From Ruegeria sp. SCSIO 43209 (GTDB taxonomy: Bacteria; Pseudomonadota; Alphaproteobacteria; Rhodobacterales; Rhodobacteraceae), in assembly GCF_019904295.1 (NCBI RefSeq), contig NZ_CP065359.1, positions 397,001-461,000 on the forward strand: a stretch of DNA of 64,000 nt, given 5' to 3'. The notes below the pieces were generated by a model, which was given only the letters and a program-made list of their open reading frames with translations, had not been told where the DNA came from and did no database searches. Position numbers and translations under genes: made by a program. This document shows, one piece after another, positions 9,285 to 18,832 of the stretch. The number at the start of each line of letters is the position of its first letter. Position 1 is the first letter of the stretch.

Positions 9285-10307
9285 TTGGCCATCGGTGCCC
9301 TGACCCCACCGCAAGATGACATGCCCCAGCGTGAGGCGCTTGTTGAATTCCCCGACAACAGATTATTGATCGATTTATGCGGTGAATATGACCGCAACCT
9401 GACCGATATCGAACAGAAGCTCTCGGTGCAGATTGTGCGACGCGGCAATCAGCTTGTCGTGCTGGGCGACGAGGATTCGCAAAAGCAGGCGATTGAGGTT
9501 CTACAGGCCCTCTATACAAGGCTCGAAGGTGGGCGTGATGTGGAAGCCGCAGATGTCGACCGCGAGTTGCGCATGGGCAATTCCGAGGTCGGAACTGGCA
9601 CGCGCGATGGTGACCAGCTTGAGATGTTCAAGGGTGGCACGGTCGAGATCAAGACACGCAAAAAACTGGTCGAGCCGCGCACCGACGCCCAGAAGGCCTA
9701 TGTGCAGTCGCTGTTCAACAACGAACTGGCCTTTGGCATTGGACCCGCGGGCACCGGCAAAACCTATCTGGCCGTTGCGGTCGGGGTGTCCATGTTCATT
9801 GGCGGGCACGTTGACCGCATCATTCTCAGCCGTCCGGCGGTCGAGGCCGGTGAAAAGCTCGGTTACCTGCCCGGTGACATGAAGGATAAGGTCGATCCCT
9901 ACATGCAGCCGCTTTATGACGCGCTGAATGATTTCCTGCCCGGAAAACAACTTGCCAAGCTGATCGAAGAAAAGCGGATCGAGATTGCTCCGCTTGCCTT
10001 CATGCGCGGTCGTACGCTGGCAAATGCATTTGTGGTGCTGGACGAGGCGCAGAATGCCACAACGATGCAGATGAAGATGTTCCTGACCCGGCTTGGTGAA
10101 GGTAGTCGGATGGTTATCACCGGCGACCGGTCTCAGGTTGACCTGCCGCGCGGTGTGCAATCGGGTCTCAAGGATGCCGAACGGTTGCTGAAAACGATCC
10201 CGAATATCAGCTTCAACTATTTCACCTCGAAAGATGTCGTCCGCCATCCGCTTGTCGCCGCCATTATCGAGGCGTATGAGGCCGATGCGGGGCGCGAAAC
10301 CGGATAA
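9285..10307 (+). CDS. phoH: PhoH-like ATPase/nucleotide-binding protein
   Basis: A 340-residue protein with an N-terminal KH-like segment (FPDNRLLIDLCGEYDRNL) and a helicase-like P-loop domain: Walker A GPAGTGKT at about 153-160 and VVLDEAQNAT as Walker B. A TTG at 9285 with AGGAGA upstream gives the start LAIGALTPP; an ATG at 9225 is open but has no ribosome site. Linked to ybeY in most Proteobacteria, PhoH/YbeZ is thought to assist rRNA maturation and ribosome quality control; direct function is inferred from the family. Confidence 0.92.
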   Translation: MAIGALTPPQDDMPQREALVEFPDNRLLIDLCGEYDRNLTDIEQKLSVQIVRRGNQLVVLGDEDSQKQAIEVLQALYTRLEGGRDVEAADVDRELRMGNSEVGTGTRDGDQLEMFKGGTVEIKTRKKLVEPRTDAQKAYVQSLFNNELAFGIGPAGTGKTYLAVAVGVSMFIGGHVDRIILSRPAVEAGEKLGYLPGDMKDKVDPYMQPLYDALNDFLPGKQLAKLIEEKRIEIAPLAFMRGRTLANAFVVLDEAQNATTMQMKMFLTRLGEGSRMVITGDRSQVDLPRGVQSGLKDAERLLKTIPNISFNYFTSKDVVRHPLVAAIIEAYEADAGRETG

Positions 10308-10348
10308 CTTTCAAGGCGCCGATTGAAGCTGGGCTCGGAGCCAAAGGT

Positions 10349-10843
10349 ATGAATCTGGAAATCACGCTTGAGGATGATCGCTGGCGCGGGCTGGAGCCTT
10401 TGGCCACGCGCGCAATTGCTGCTGTTCTGGAGTATTGCGATCTTGAGGCGGATCAATGCGAAATCAGCTTGCTGGGCTGCGATGATGCACGGATCGCTGA
10501 ATTGAATGCTGAATTTCGTGAAAAATCCACGCCGACCAACGTCCTCAGCTGGCCTGCCGAAGAACTGGCCCCGGATCGGGCGGGAGACACTCCGCCGGCT
10601 CCGCAACCTGACTTTACTGGCGAAATCGTGCTGGGCGACATTGCGATCTCGTATGACACCTGCGCGCGCGAAGCAGCTGAAGCCGGCAAAAGCACCGACG
10701 ATCACGTGACGCATCTGATCGTTCACGGTACACTACATTTGCTGGGGTATGATCACATTCGTGACCTCGACGCCACTTTGATGGAAAGGGTCGAGGTCGA
10801 GATACTTGGCAAACTGGGTATAGATGACCCATATAATGTATGA
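10349..10843 (+). CDS. ybeY: Endoribonuclease YbeY, 16S rRNA maturation
   Basis: A 164-residue metalloprotein with the zinc motif HLIVHGTLHLLGYDH (His-x3-His-x5-His) and the upstream FLGD-like LGDIAIS. It trims the 3' end of 16S rRNA and supports ribosome quality control. It follows phoH by 41 bp and precedes corC by 36 bp, within one transcript. Confidence 0.95.
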   Translation: MNLEITLEDDRWRGLEPLATRAIAAVLEYCDLEADQCEISLLGCDDARIAELNAEFREKSTPTNVLSWPAEELAPDRAGDTPPAPQPDFTGEIVLGDIAISYDTCAREAAEAGKSTDDHVTHLIVHGTLHLLGYDHIRDLDATLMERVEVEILGKLGIDDPYNV

Positions 10844-10879
10844 CATGGGCACCTTTGCCCGATCATTTGGAACAGGATA

Positions 10880-11764
10880 ATGGGCGAAACAGACGGCAGT
10901 TCTAGGGCGGCGCATGGCGCGCATTCTCAGAACAGCAGCAATGACAGCGACGAAAGAGGCGGGCTTTTTTCTCGACTCATCGACGTATTTTCTTCTCAGG
11001 GCGAAGAGACCAGCCAGCTAAACGGGGCAGAGGTCGTCAGCGCTCAGCCAAGGGGCATGATCAACCTGCGCAGAATGCGGGTCGAAGATGTTGCGATCCC
11101 AACAGCCGAAATCGTATCGGTCCCCTCGACAACCCCGAAAGACGAACTTGTCCAGATTTTCCGCGACAGCGGCTTGTCACGCATTCCTGTTTACGACGGC
11201 ACGTTGGATACGCCCTTGGGGTTTGTGCATCTCAGGGACTTTGCGCTGACCCATGGCTTTAACGGCAATTCCTCCGAGTTCGATCTGAGGTCGATGCTGC
11301 GGACATTGCTGTTCGTGCCACCATCGATGCCAATTGGCGTTTTGCTGACCAAGATGCAGACAGAACGTCGCCATATGGCTCTGGTGATCGATGAATACGG
11401 TGGAGTCGATGGTTTGCTGACTATCGAAGATCTGATTGAACAGGTTGTCGGAGAAATCGCCGACGAACATGATGCCGACGAAGATCAACTATGGATACAA
11501 GAGAAACCCGGCTGCTACGTGGTTCAGGCGCGTGTACCACTTGAAGAGTTCGAGGCCGAGATTGGCCGCTCTCTGACCAGCCACGAAGATGTAGACGAAG
11601 AAGAGATCGACACATTGGGCGGTTTGGTCTTCATGCTCTCGGGGCGGGTTCCGGCGCGTGGTGAGGTTGTATGCCACCCCGAAGGGCCCGAGTTCGAGGT
11701 CATTGACGCAGACCCGCGCCGCATAAAACGGTTGCGTGTCATGCTGCCGGATATTGTTGCATGA
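10880..11764 (+). CDS. corC: CBS-domain protein, CorC/HlyC family
   Basis: A 294-residue cytoplasmic protein with two CBS domains (about residues 75-190, including VDGLLTIEDLIEQVVGEI) and a C-terminal CorC/HlyC transporter-associated domain. It has no membrane part. The E. coli homologue is linked to magnesium/cobalt efflux; in this operon position it more likely supports envelope lipoprotein or magnesium homeostasis. The stop overlaps the lnt ATG as ATGA, so the two are translationally coupled. Confidence 0.9.
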   Translation: MGETDGSSRAAHGAHSQNSSNDSDERGGLFSRLIDVFSSQGEETSQLNGAEVVSAQPRGMINLRRMRVEDVAIPTAEIVSVPSTTPKDELVQIFRDSGLSRIPVYDGTLDTPLGFVHLRDFALTHGFNGNSSEFDLRSMLRTLLFVPPSMPIGVLLTKMQTERRHMALVIDEYGGVDGLLTIEDLIEQVVGEIADEHDADEDQLWIQEKPGCYVVQARVPLEEFEAEIGRSLTSHEDVDEEEIDTLGGLVFMLSGRVPARGEVVCHPEGPEFEVIDADPRRIKRLRVMLPDIVA

Positions 11765-13293
11765 ACCCTGCCGAGGGGTGGCCCTTTTGGCTGCGGTTGG
11801 TGCTGGCGGCGCTGTTGGGTGTCGCAGCGGCCAGTGGTCAGGCACCATTGGGATATTGGCCAATAAGCTTGCTGTCGCTGGTGCTGATAGCGCCGTTGTA
11901 TCTGAGCACTGAGACAAATCGCCGAGCGGGTTTGCTGGGTTGGGTCTTTGCAACGGGCTATTTTGCGCACGCATTAAGCTGGATAATCGAGCCGTTTCTG
12001 GTTGATGTCCAACGCCATGCGTGGATGGCCCCTTTTGCACTGATCTTCTTGTCAGGCGGGTTGGCCTTGTTCTGGGCGTTGGCCTTCGGAGTTTCGAAAC
12101 GCATCGGTGGAGCGCCCGTCTTGCAGGGGGCATTGCTGTCTGTAACGCTGGCGCTGGTCGAGTTTGCGCGTGGCTACATTCTGACCGGATTTCCTTGGGC
12201 AGGCATCGCGCAGATTTGGGTGGATACGCCATTTGCCCAGACTCTGTCACTTGTCGGCCCTTATGGATTGGGAGCGCTGACACTGCTTGCCACAGTGCCA
12301 TTGGGCGCAGCCTTGTTCAGCAATCGGACCCGAAGCGGCATCGTTGTACCGATCGCGTTGACCGCAGGCTGTGCGGCCTTGGCTTTGCTCTATGCAGCGA
12401 ACCGACCTCCTGTCATGCCCTCTGGTCATATCGTGCGGCTGATTCAACCCAATGCACCCCAGGACCAGAAATGGGATCCTGCCTATGCGTCAGTGTTTTT
12501 CGCACGCCAACTTGAATTCACAGCGGCCGAGCCCCGCCCGGACCTAATCGTCTGGCCGGAAACCTCGGTCCCGGCATGGTTGGGCAGCGCGCAGCCCTAT
12601 CTTTCAGCAATTGGCGAAGCTGCACAGGGCACCCCGGTAGTCCTGGGCATTCAGCGTGCCGATGGGCAGCAGATCTATAACTCGATGATCTATCTAAATG
12701 AGGAGGGTCAGCAAGACGGGCTATACGATAAACATCACTTGGTGCCCTTTGGGGAATATGTGCCATTTGGTGAAGTGATGGCAAGGTTCGGCATCTACGG
12801 GATGGCCGCAACCACAGGGAATGGCTTTAGCGCGGGACTGGGTGCCGCATTGATGGATGTAGGCGTGCTTGGCAAGGCGCTGCCGCTGATCTGCTACGAG
12901 GCGGTATTCACGCAGGATATTTTATCCGCGCCGGATCGTGCGGATTTTCTTTTGCAGATTACAAACGACGCTTGGTTCGGAACGCGTTCCGGCCCGTATC
13001 AGCACCTCGCCCAGGCGCAGATGCGTGCAATCGAACAAGGCCTGCCGATGTTGCGCTCGGCCAATACCGGAGTTTCGGCAATGATTGACCCAGCGGGGCA
13101 GATCACCGAGGCGCTGGCGCTTGGGCAGGCGGGGTTTATCGACGCCGAATTGCCGCGCCCACAAACTCCGACCGTTTATTCCCGAATTGGTGATAGTCCG
13201 GTATTAGTAGCTCTATTGGTGCTATTCGCGCTGCTATGGCGACACACCCGGCGCGTAAACGACCAAATTCCGATTGACCCTGTCAAACGCTAA
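11761..13293 (+). CDS. lnt: Apolipoprotein N-acyltransferase
   Basis: A 510-residue inner membrane enzyme that adds the third acyl chain to lipoproteins. An N-terminal block of about six membrane helices precedes a periplasmic nitrilase-like domain with the Glu-Lys-Cys triad: Glu267 in VWPETS, Lys324 in YDKHHLVPFGEY and Cys378 in LICYEAVF. A last hydrophobic helix near residue 490 is followed by a basic tail. It overlaps corC by four bases and ends 69 bp before metK. Confidence 0.96.
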   Translation: MNPAEGWPFWLRLVLAALLGVAAASGQAPLGYWPISLLSLVLIAPLYLSTETNRRAGLLGWVFATGYFAHALSWIIEPFLVDVQRHAWMAPFALIFLSGGLALFWALAFGVSKRIGGAPVLQGALLSVTLALVEFARGYILTGFPWAGIAQIWVDTPFAQTLSLVGPYGLGALTLLATVPLGAALFSNRTRSGIVVPIALTAGCAALALLYAANRPPVMPSGHIVRLIQPNAPQDQKWDPAYASVFFARQLEFTAAEPRPDLIVWPETSVPAWLGSAQPYLSAIGEAAQGTPVVLGIQRADGQQIYNSMIYLNEEGQQDGLYDKHHLVPFGEYVPFGEVMARFGIYGMAATTGNGFSAGLGAALMDVGVLGKALPLICYEAVFTQDILSAPDRADFLLQITNDAWFGTRSGPYQHLAQAQMRAIEQGLPMLRSANTGVSAMIDPAGQITEALALGQAGFIDAELPRPQTPTVYSRIGDSPVLVALLVLFALLWRHTRRVNDQIPIDPVKR

Positions 13294-13312
13294 GCGTATT
13301 CGGTCGCACGCC

Positions 13313-13362
13313 TGTCACAACGGCTTCCTGACGTGGTGGGGTAAACTTAATGGAGCACATTC
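13313..13362 (+). promoter_or_regulatory. SAM/SAH riboswitch in the metK leader
   Basis: The short leader contains CACAACGGCTTCCTGACGTG followed by an A/U-rich linker and TTAATGGAGCAC just before the metK ATG. This matches, from memory, the SAM/SAH class described upstream of metK in Rhodobacterales. GCTTC (13323-13327) can pair with GGAGC (13352-13356), one G-U pair included, forming an H-type pseudoknot that hides the GGAG ribosome site seven bases before the start. A CAC/GTG stem closes the first hairpin. Ligand binding should therefore stop metK translation when SAM is plentiful. Confidence 0.88.
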
Positions 13363-14544
13363 ATGTCCCGACAGAATTATACTTTTACTTCGGAGTCCGT
13401 TTCCGAAGGACACCCGGATAAGGTCTGCGATCGTATTTCCGATGCAGTACTAGACGCATTCTTGCGCGAAGAACCTGAGGCCCGCGTTGCATGCGAAACT
13501 TTTGCCACCACGGATCGCGTAGTAATCGGCGGTGAAGTGGGTCTGTCGGATCAGGACAAGTTGCATGATTATATGGCGCATATCGACGATATCGCGCGGG
13601 CATGTATCAAAGATATCGGCTACGAGCAGGACAAGTTTCACCACGAAACCGTCGAAGTGACTAACCTGTTGCACGAGCAGTCGGCCCATATCGCGCAAGG
13701 CGTGGATGCTGCCGATAACAAAGACGAAGGTGCAGGCGATCAGGGCATCATGTTCGGCTATGCCACGACCGAGACGCCAGCGCTTATGCCTGCACCGATC
13801 CAATACTCGCATGCTATCCTTCGCCGTCTCGCTGAAGTTCGCAAAAATGGCAGTGAACCCGCCCTTGGCCCGGATGCAAAATCACAGTTGTCTGTTATCT
13901 ATCGCGACGGCACGCCAGTCGGTGTCAGCTCTATCGTGCTGTCGACGCAGCACATGGATGAGGCGCTGACCTCGGGTGATATTCGCGCCATTGTCGAGCC
14001 CTATATCCGTGAAACCCTCCCTGACGGCTGGCTGACCGCCGAAACCGAATGGCACGTGAATCCCACCGGCAAGTTCGTCATCGGCGGTCCGGATGGTGAT
14101 GCGGGTCTGACCGGTCGCAAGATCATCGTCGACACTTATGGCGGTGCAGCACCTCACGGTGGTGGCGCATTCTCGGGCAAAGACCCAACCAAAGTGGACC
14201 GCTCGGCGGCTTATGCGGCGCGGTATCTGGCTAAAAATGTTGTGGCCGCAGGCATGGCTGAGCGCTGCACCATCCAGCTGAGCTATGCGATTGGTGTATC
14301 CAAACCGTTGTCGATCTACGCCGACACGCACGGAACCGGCCAGATTGCAGATGCAGTGATCGAAAGGGCGGTTGGGCAGGTGATGGACCTGACTCCGCGC
14401 GGAATTCGCCAACATCTGCAACTCAACAAGCCGATTTATCAGAGGACCGCTGCTTATGGCCACTTTGGTCGTGAACCCGATGCGGACGGCGGATTTAGCT
14501 GGGAGCGCACCGATCTGGTGGACGCGCTGAAACAGGCGGTCTGA
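13363..14544 (+). CDS. metK: S-adenosylmethionine synthetase
   Basis: A 393-residue homotetrameric enzyme making SAM from methionine and ATP. Signature stretches are [17 protein letters not shown] at the N terminus, [13 protein letters not shown], and the P-loop-like [16 protein letters not shown]. It is controlled by the riboswitch in its leader and closed by a strong intrinsic terminator. Length and motifs are normal for the family. Confidence 0.98.
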   Translation: MSRQNYTFTSESVSEGHPDKVCDRISDAVLDAFLREEPEARVACETFATTDRVVIGGEVGLSDQDKLHDYMAHIDDIARACIKDIGYEQDKFHHETVEVTNLLHEQSAHIAQGVDAADNKDEGAGDQGIMFGYATTETPALMPAPIQYSHAILRRLAEVRKNGSEPALGPDAKSQLSVIYRDGTPVGVSSIVLSTQHMDEALTSGDIRAIVEPYIRETLPDGWLTAETEWHVNPTGKFVIGGPDGDAGLTGRKIIVDTYGGAAPHGGGAFSGKDPTKVDRSAAYAARYLAKNVVAAGMAERCTIQLSYAIGVSKPLSIYADTHGTGQIADAVIERAVGQVMDLTPRGIRQHLQLNKPIYQRTAAYGHFGREPDADGGFSWERTDLVDALKQAV

Positions 14545-14558
14545 TCAACAATTAGAAA

Positions 14559-14584
14559 AACGCGCCGGTTTCGGCGCGTTTTTT
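14559..14584 (+). terminator. Intrinsic terminator after metK
   Basis: AACGCGCC / GGCGCGTT is a perfect 8-bp stem with a six-base loop, ending in a run of six T residues. Confidence 0.9.
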
Positions 14585-14636
14585 GCAAGTCGGCGACCAC
14601 TTGCAACAATTTCAGCCCCGCAGTAAGGGCTGCGCC

Positions 14637-15347
14637 ATGAGTACAAAGACCCCACAACGCCCGCGCAGAAATTTTTATGGCCGCTTTAAGGGCAAAACCC
14701 TGAAGCCCAGTCAAAAGACTTATCTGTCGGAAGATCTTGCTGCCTTGTCCCCCGGTGCGGTGGATTGGGACGGTAATCCTGAACGCGATCCGCTTGATCT
14801 CGACGGTCTATTCAGAGGCAAGCCTGTTTGGCTTGAGGTCGGCTTTGGCGGCGGTGAGCATCTGGTGCATCAGGCTCAGCAAAACCCGGATATCGGCATC
14901 ATCGGAGCCGAACCCTATATCAATGGTGTTGCGATGCTGTTGGGTAAAATCCGTCAGGCCGGTGTTGAAAACCTTGCCGTACATCCCGGGGACGCGCGAG
15001 ACTTGTTCGACGTTTTGCCAGAAGCCAGCATATCGCGCGCTTTTCTGCTCTATCCCGATCCATGGCCCAAAACACGGCATCACCGCCGTCGGTTTGTCAC
15101 ACCTGAACACCTGGAGCCCTTGGCGCGCGCGTTAAAGCCAGGGTCGATCTTTCGCGTTGCCACAGACATCCCTGACTATGTGCGCCAAACGCTGGAAGAG
15201 GTGCCGCGGGCGGGCTTCGAATGGCTGGCCGAGCGCCCCGCCGACTGGCGTGAGCCGTGGGATGACTGGATTTCCACGCGCTACGAACAGAAGGCGCTGC
15301 GCGAAGGCCGTACACCCCATTACCTGACCTTCCGCCGCAAAGACTGA
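14637..15347 (+). CDS. trmB: tRNA (guanine-N7-)-methyltransferase
   Basis: A 236-residue SAM-dependent enzyme forming m7G46 in tRNA. Family marks are VWLEVGFGGGEHLVHQA (SAM site), FLLYPDPWPKTRHHRRRF (the DPWPKxRHxKRR signature) and RVATDIPDY. The start at 14637 has TAAGGG upstream and avoids the metK terminator, which lies just before. The N terminus is rich in basic residues, useful for tRNA binding. Confidence 0.96.
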   Translation: MSTKTPQRPRRNFYGRFKGKTLKPSQKTYLSEDLAALSPGAVDWDGNPERDPLDLDGLFRGKPVWLEVGFGGGEHLVHQAQQNPDIGIIGAEPYINGVAMLLGKIRQAGVENLAVHPGDARDLFDVLPEASISRAFLLYPDPWPKTRHHRRRFVTPEHLEPLARALKPGSIFRVATDIPDYVRQTLEEVPRAGFEWLAERPADWREPWDDWISTRYEQKALREGRTPHYLTFRRKD

Positions 15348-15416
15348 TTGTCGCTGGACCAACCGGCCCCAATTCGCTAATCGGCCTGAGGACTGATAGC
15401 GAAAACAGGAGCCCCC

Positions 15417-16763
15417 ATGTCCGGACACGGCACGCCCATCCCGATGACGTCGCAGCCTTGCGGCCCGCTGACAGGCACCGCAGAGGTGCCCGGGGACAAG
15501 TCGATCTCGCACCGGTCCCTGATCCTGGGGGCAATGGCTGTGGGAGAAACCAAGATATCGGGCCTGCTGGAAGGCGAGGACGTATTGGACACCGCTAAGG
15601 CCATGCGTGCCTTTGGAGCCGAAGTAACGGATCATGGCGGTGGCGAATGGTCGGTGCATGGCGTAGGCGTTGGTGGTTTTTCCGAACCAGATCAGGTAAT
15701 CGATTGTGGCAATTCGGGCACTGGCGTGCGCCTGATCATGGGGGCGATGGCGACTTCTCCGATCACAGCGACCTTCACCGGAGATGCGAGCCTGAACAAA
15801 CGTCCGATGGCGCGGGTCACCGATCCGCTGGCGCTGTTCGGAACGCAATCTGTCGGCCGAGACGGTGGACGTCTGCCGATGACCATTGTCGGAGCTGCGG
15901 ACCCCACCCCGGTGCGCTATGAGGTGCCTGTGCCTTCGGCGCAGGTGAAATCCGCCGTTCTGCTGGCAGGGCTGAACGCTCCCGGCAAGACCATCGTGAT
16001 CGAGAAGGAAGCGACCCGCGATCATTCCGAACGGATGCTTGCGGGCTTTGGTGCCGAAATCACGGTCGAGGACACGGATGAAGGGCGCGTTATCACGCTG
16101 ACCGGTCGGCCCGAGCTGAAGCCACAAGTCATCGCCGTGCCGCGCGACCCGTCCAGTGCGGCCTTCCCCGTCTGTGCCGCACTGATCACACCGGGCTCGG
16201 ACGTGTTGGTCCCCGGTATCGGCCTGAACCCGACCCGCGCAGGCCTGTTCACCACGCTGCGCGAAATGGGTGCCGATCTGAACTACGAAAACGAGCGCGA
16301 AGAAGGGGGTGAGCCGGTTGCCGATCTGCGTGCAAAATACTCGCCCAACATGAAGGGGATCAATGTCCCGCCCGCGCGCGCGGCGTCGATGATCGATGAA
16401 TACCCGGTGCTGTCTGTTGTGGCCGCAAATGCGACGGGCACAACAATGATGGGCGGCGTGAAAGAACTGCGCGTCAAGGAAAGTGACCGGATCGACGCAA
16501 TGGCCCGTGGCCTGCGCGCCAACGGTGTGACCGTGAACGAAGGTGACGAATGGTGGTCAGTCGACGGTCTCGGCATCGGCGGTGTGCCCGGTGGTGGGAC
16601 CTGCGAAAGCTTCTTGGACCACCGCATTGCCATGTCGTTCATGGTCATGGGGATGGGGGCTAAAAAGGCGGTTTCGGTGGATGACGGCGGACCGATCGCA
16701 ACGTCGTTCCCGATTTTTGAGCCTTTGATGGCCGCGCTCGGTGCCAAGGTCGAGCGTACATGA
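15417..16763 (+). CDS. aroA: 3-phosphoshikimate 1-carboxyvinyltransferase (EPSP synthase)
   Basis: A 448-residue enzyme of the shikimate pathway. [17 protein letters not shown] near the N terminus binds shikimate-3-phosphate, [16 protein letters not shown] is the second signature, and [10 protein letters not shown] the third. The Ala in [13 protein letters not shown] at the glyphosate-contact position points to the class II (CP4-like) enzymes common in Alphaproteobacteria; this class call is inferred from the pattern. The stop codon overlaps the cmk start as ATGA. Confidence 0.96.
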   Translation: MSGHGTPIPMTSQPCGPLTGTAEVPGDKSISHRSLILGAMAVGETKISGLLEGEDVLDTAKAMRAFGAEVTDHGGGEWSVHGVGVGGFSEPDQVIDCGNSGTGVRLIMGAMATSPITATFTGDASLNKRPMARVTDPLALFGTQSVGRDGGRLPMTIVGAADPTPVRYEVPVPSAQVKSAVLLAGLNAPGKTIVIEKEATRDHSERMLAGFGAEITVEDTDEGRVITLTGRPELKPQVIAVPRDPSSAAFPVCAALITPGSDVLVPGIGLNPTRAGLFTTLREMGADLNYENEREEGGEPVADLRAKYSPNMKGINVPPARAASMIDEYPVLSVVAANATGTTMMGGVKELRVKESDRIDAMARGLRANGVTVNEGDEWWSVDGLGIGGVPGGGTCESFLDHRIAMSFMVMGMGAKKAVSVDDGGPIATSFPIFEPLMAALGAKVERT

Positions 16764-17374
16764 GATTCACCGTAGCTATCGACGGCCCTGCGGCGGCGGG
16801 CAAGGGGACGATTTCCAAGGGCGTTGCCGCGCATTTCGGGTTTGCGCATCTGGATACCGGTCTTCTCTATCGCGCGGTGGGGCGTCGTATGCTGCAAGGT
16901 GACGAACCGGTTGCAGCGGCAGGGTCCCTGACAGCAGAAGAATTGCAGCAGGGTGATCTGCGTACGGCTGAGATCGCACAGGCGGCCTCGAAAGTTGCGG
17001 TCATTCCTGAAGTCCGAAGCGCACTCGTTGATTTTCAGCGGGCGTTTGCCCGTCGCGCCGGAGGCGCCGTGCTGGACGGGCGCGATATTGGAACCGTGAT
17101 TTGCCCAAACGCTGAGGTCAAACTGTTTGTCACCGCCAGTCCCGAAGTCCGGGCGGAACGGCGATATCTTGAGCTTTCGGCCAAAGGTTCGGACGTGTCA
17201 CGCGAACAGGTGCTTGCGGATGTCAAAGAGCGTGACTCACGTGACGCGGATCGCAACACTGCGCCGATGAAACCTGCAGATGACGCCGTGCAGCTTGATA
17301 CGTCAAACCTGAGCATTGAGGCCGCGCTGGCACGGGCGCTCGAAACAATTGAACAGAACCTGCCCGCAGCCTGA
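16760..17374 (+). CDS. cmk: Cytidylate kinase
   Basis: A 204-residue P-loop kinase phosphorylating CMP and d[20 protein letters not shown] is the ATP loop, [10 protein letters not shown] the nucleotide-binding segment and [18 protein letters not shown] the family signature. It is coupled to aroA by a four-base overlap. In most Proteobacteria cmk is followed by rpsA; here three other genes and 3.5 kb intervene. Confidence 0.96.
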   Translation: MRFTVAIDGPAAAGKGTISKGVAAHFGFAHLDTGLLYRAVGRRMLQGDEPVAAAGSLTAEELQQGDLRTAEIAQAASKVAVIPEVRSALVDFQRAFARRAGGAVLDGRDIGTVICPNAEVKLFVTASPEVRAERRYLELSAKGSDVSREQVLADVKERDSRDADRNTAPMKPADDAVQLDTSNLSIEAALARALETIEQNLPAA

Positions 17375-17400
17375 AGTGGATGCGGACAGGTGTCCGTTAA

Positions 17401-17877
17401 CTACAATTCACCAACTGCGATGCTCTTGATGTTGGTCCACTGGTCATCTGCGGTTTTAGCGGTGCCGGTGACGTCTTTCAGGAAAGCAGCGCGGGTATCA
17501 GCATTCAGGAACAGATACAGCTTGCCGTCTGCGAACAGGTACTGATCCGGGTCGCCGTCGAACTTTTTGCCAACAGACACCCCGAACGAACAATAGCCAC
17601 CGTGCTGGGGCAAGTAAGCCGCCGGATTGGCCTCGAACGCTTCAAGGTTTTCCGCGCTGGTGAAGTAATAGGATGCGCCGTCATAAGTCGCCGAATGATT
17701 GGCGAAGCCTTCGACCGGATTGCCATTGTTGACAAGCGCGACCAGATCGACGCCATGGGCTGCCAGGGGTGCACCAGCCGCCGACAGGCCTTTGGAGACG
17801 TTGATTTCGTCTGCGGCAAAAGCCGGAGCTGCCAGGGCCAGAGTTGCGGCTAATGCAGTAAGTGCGAGCGATTTCAT
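17401..17877 (-). CDS. YHS domain-containing exported protein
   Basis: A 158-residue protein with a clear signal peptide (MKSLALTALAATLALAAPAF, cleavage near FAADE). The mature part has a YHS-type domain: FANHSATYDGASYYFTSAEN, then F..NPAAYLPQHGGYC. YHS domains are thought to bind copper or other soft metals, and the exported form may handle metal in the periplasm; this is family inference. The ATG at 17877 has AAAGGA upstream. A small palindrome TAACTAAGTTA at 17932-17942 lies in the leader and may be an operator. It converges on cmk. Confidence 0.8.
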   Translation of the reverse strand: MKSLALTALAATLALAAPAFAADEINVSKGLSAAGAPLAAHGVDLVALVNNGNPVEGFANHSATYDGASYYFTSAENLEAFEANPAAYLPQHGGYCSFGVSVGKKFDGDPDQYLFADGKLYLFLNADTRAAFLKDVTGTAKTADDQWTNIKSIAVGEL

Positions 17878-18096
17878 AGTAGGGGTCCTTTCCATTTTTG
17901 GTTCAAGGCTCGGGTCCGCCCCAAGCCGATGTAACTAAGTTAGAAAAGGTTATTCGGACGGGTAATCGCAGATAGGTCATGAGATTTTGCAGATCGTCCA
18001 AAGATCAGAGCGTTTTGCAAAAACTGTTCACATAGCTTTGTTTGGCCACCTGTCCGATGGCCGCCTAAGCTTGTTGGACAACCGTAGGAGTGGCCC

Positions 18097-18633
18097 ATGA
18101 TCAGACTAGCCCTGTTTTTGTTCTTTCTTGCAGGTAGCGTAGCTGCGCAGCAATCAGACGCGCCGGTGCCCGAGGCCGAACCTCCGATGACTTACGAGCG
18201 TCTGGGAAAAATCATCTTCGCACTGGACCCCCAGGCGCAACCGATCGGGCCGGGGTTTGAGTTGACGATATCTGATGTGACGGTGCTGGTTGTCACCGAT
18301 ACCAATGCTGACCGCATGCGGGCGATGGTCGCGATCGGCAGTGCTGCGGATTTGTCGCCAGCCGATTTGCAACGGATGATGCAGGCAAATTTCGACAGCA
18401 CGCTGGATGCGCGCTATGCGATCGCAAATGGCACCTTATGGGCTGCGTTCATTCACCCGCTTTCGCTGTTGCAAAGGGATCAGTTGATCTCGGGTCTGGC
18501 CCAGACTGTGAATATCGCCAACACCTATGGCACATTGTACACCGGTGGTGCGGCGGAATTCGGAGGGGGCGACAGCAATGATCTGCAGCGTGAGCTGATC
18601 GAAGAACTTCTGAAGAAGGGCGAGGAAATCTGA
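18097..18633 (+). CDS. Exported protein of unknown function (YbjN/secretion-chaperone-like fold possible)
   Basis: A 178-residue protein with a signal peptide ending near VAAQQSD, then a Pro/Glu-rich linker and a mixed alpha/beta domain: MTYERLGKIIFALDPQAQ, LTISDVTVLVVTD, MRAMVAIGSAADLSPADLQR, and a C-terminal helical tail rich in Glu and Lys. GTAGGAG precedes the ATG. The shape (helix, then several strands with a ligand-free core) recalls CesT/YbjN-like proteins, but I cannot prove the family. It is 199 bp upstream of the halogenase homologue on the same strand. Confidence 0.6.
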   Translation: MIRLALFLFFLAGSVAAQQSDAPVPEAEPPMTYERLGKIIFALDPQAQPIGPGFELTISDVTVLVVTDTNADRMRAMVAIGSAADLSPADLQRMMQANFDSTLDARYAIANGTLWAAFIHPLSLLQRDQLISGLAQTVNIANTYGTLYTGGAAEFGGGDSNDLQRELIEELLKKGEEI

Positions 18634-18719
18634 CGCTTGTCCAAAGTAGGCGCATAGCCTGAATTCTGATGACGAATGTGCCTGCGACCATGGGTGTCAT
18701 AGGCTCTAGCTGGATGCTT

Positions 18720-18768
18720 GAAAGCTGTTATAGTCTTCCCACAGCTAAATAAGGGAAAGCTGCTGTTA
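18720..18768 (+). promoter_or_regulatory. Repeats in the leader of the halogenase gene
   Basis: GAAAGCTG occurs twice, at 18720-18727 and 18755-18762, 35 bp apart. The first copy is also one arm of AGCTGT..ACAGCT (18723-18728 / 18741-18746). The arrangement could bind a regulator; no known box is recognised. Confidence 0.25.
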
Positions 18769-18832
18769 AATCCCCATCACTCAAAAAAAGGGGAGGCAGC
18801 TACAAAATCCCAAGCCAACAGGGACAAAAAAT

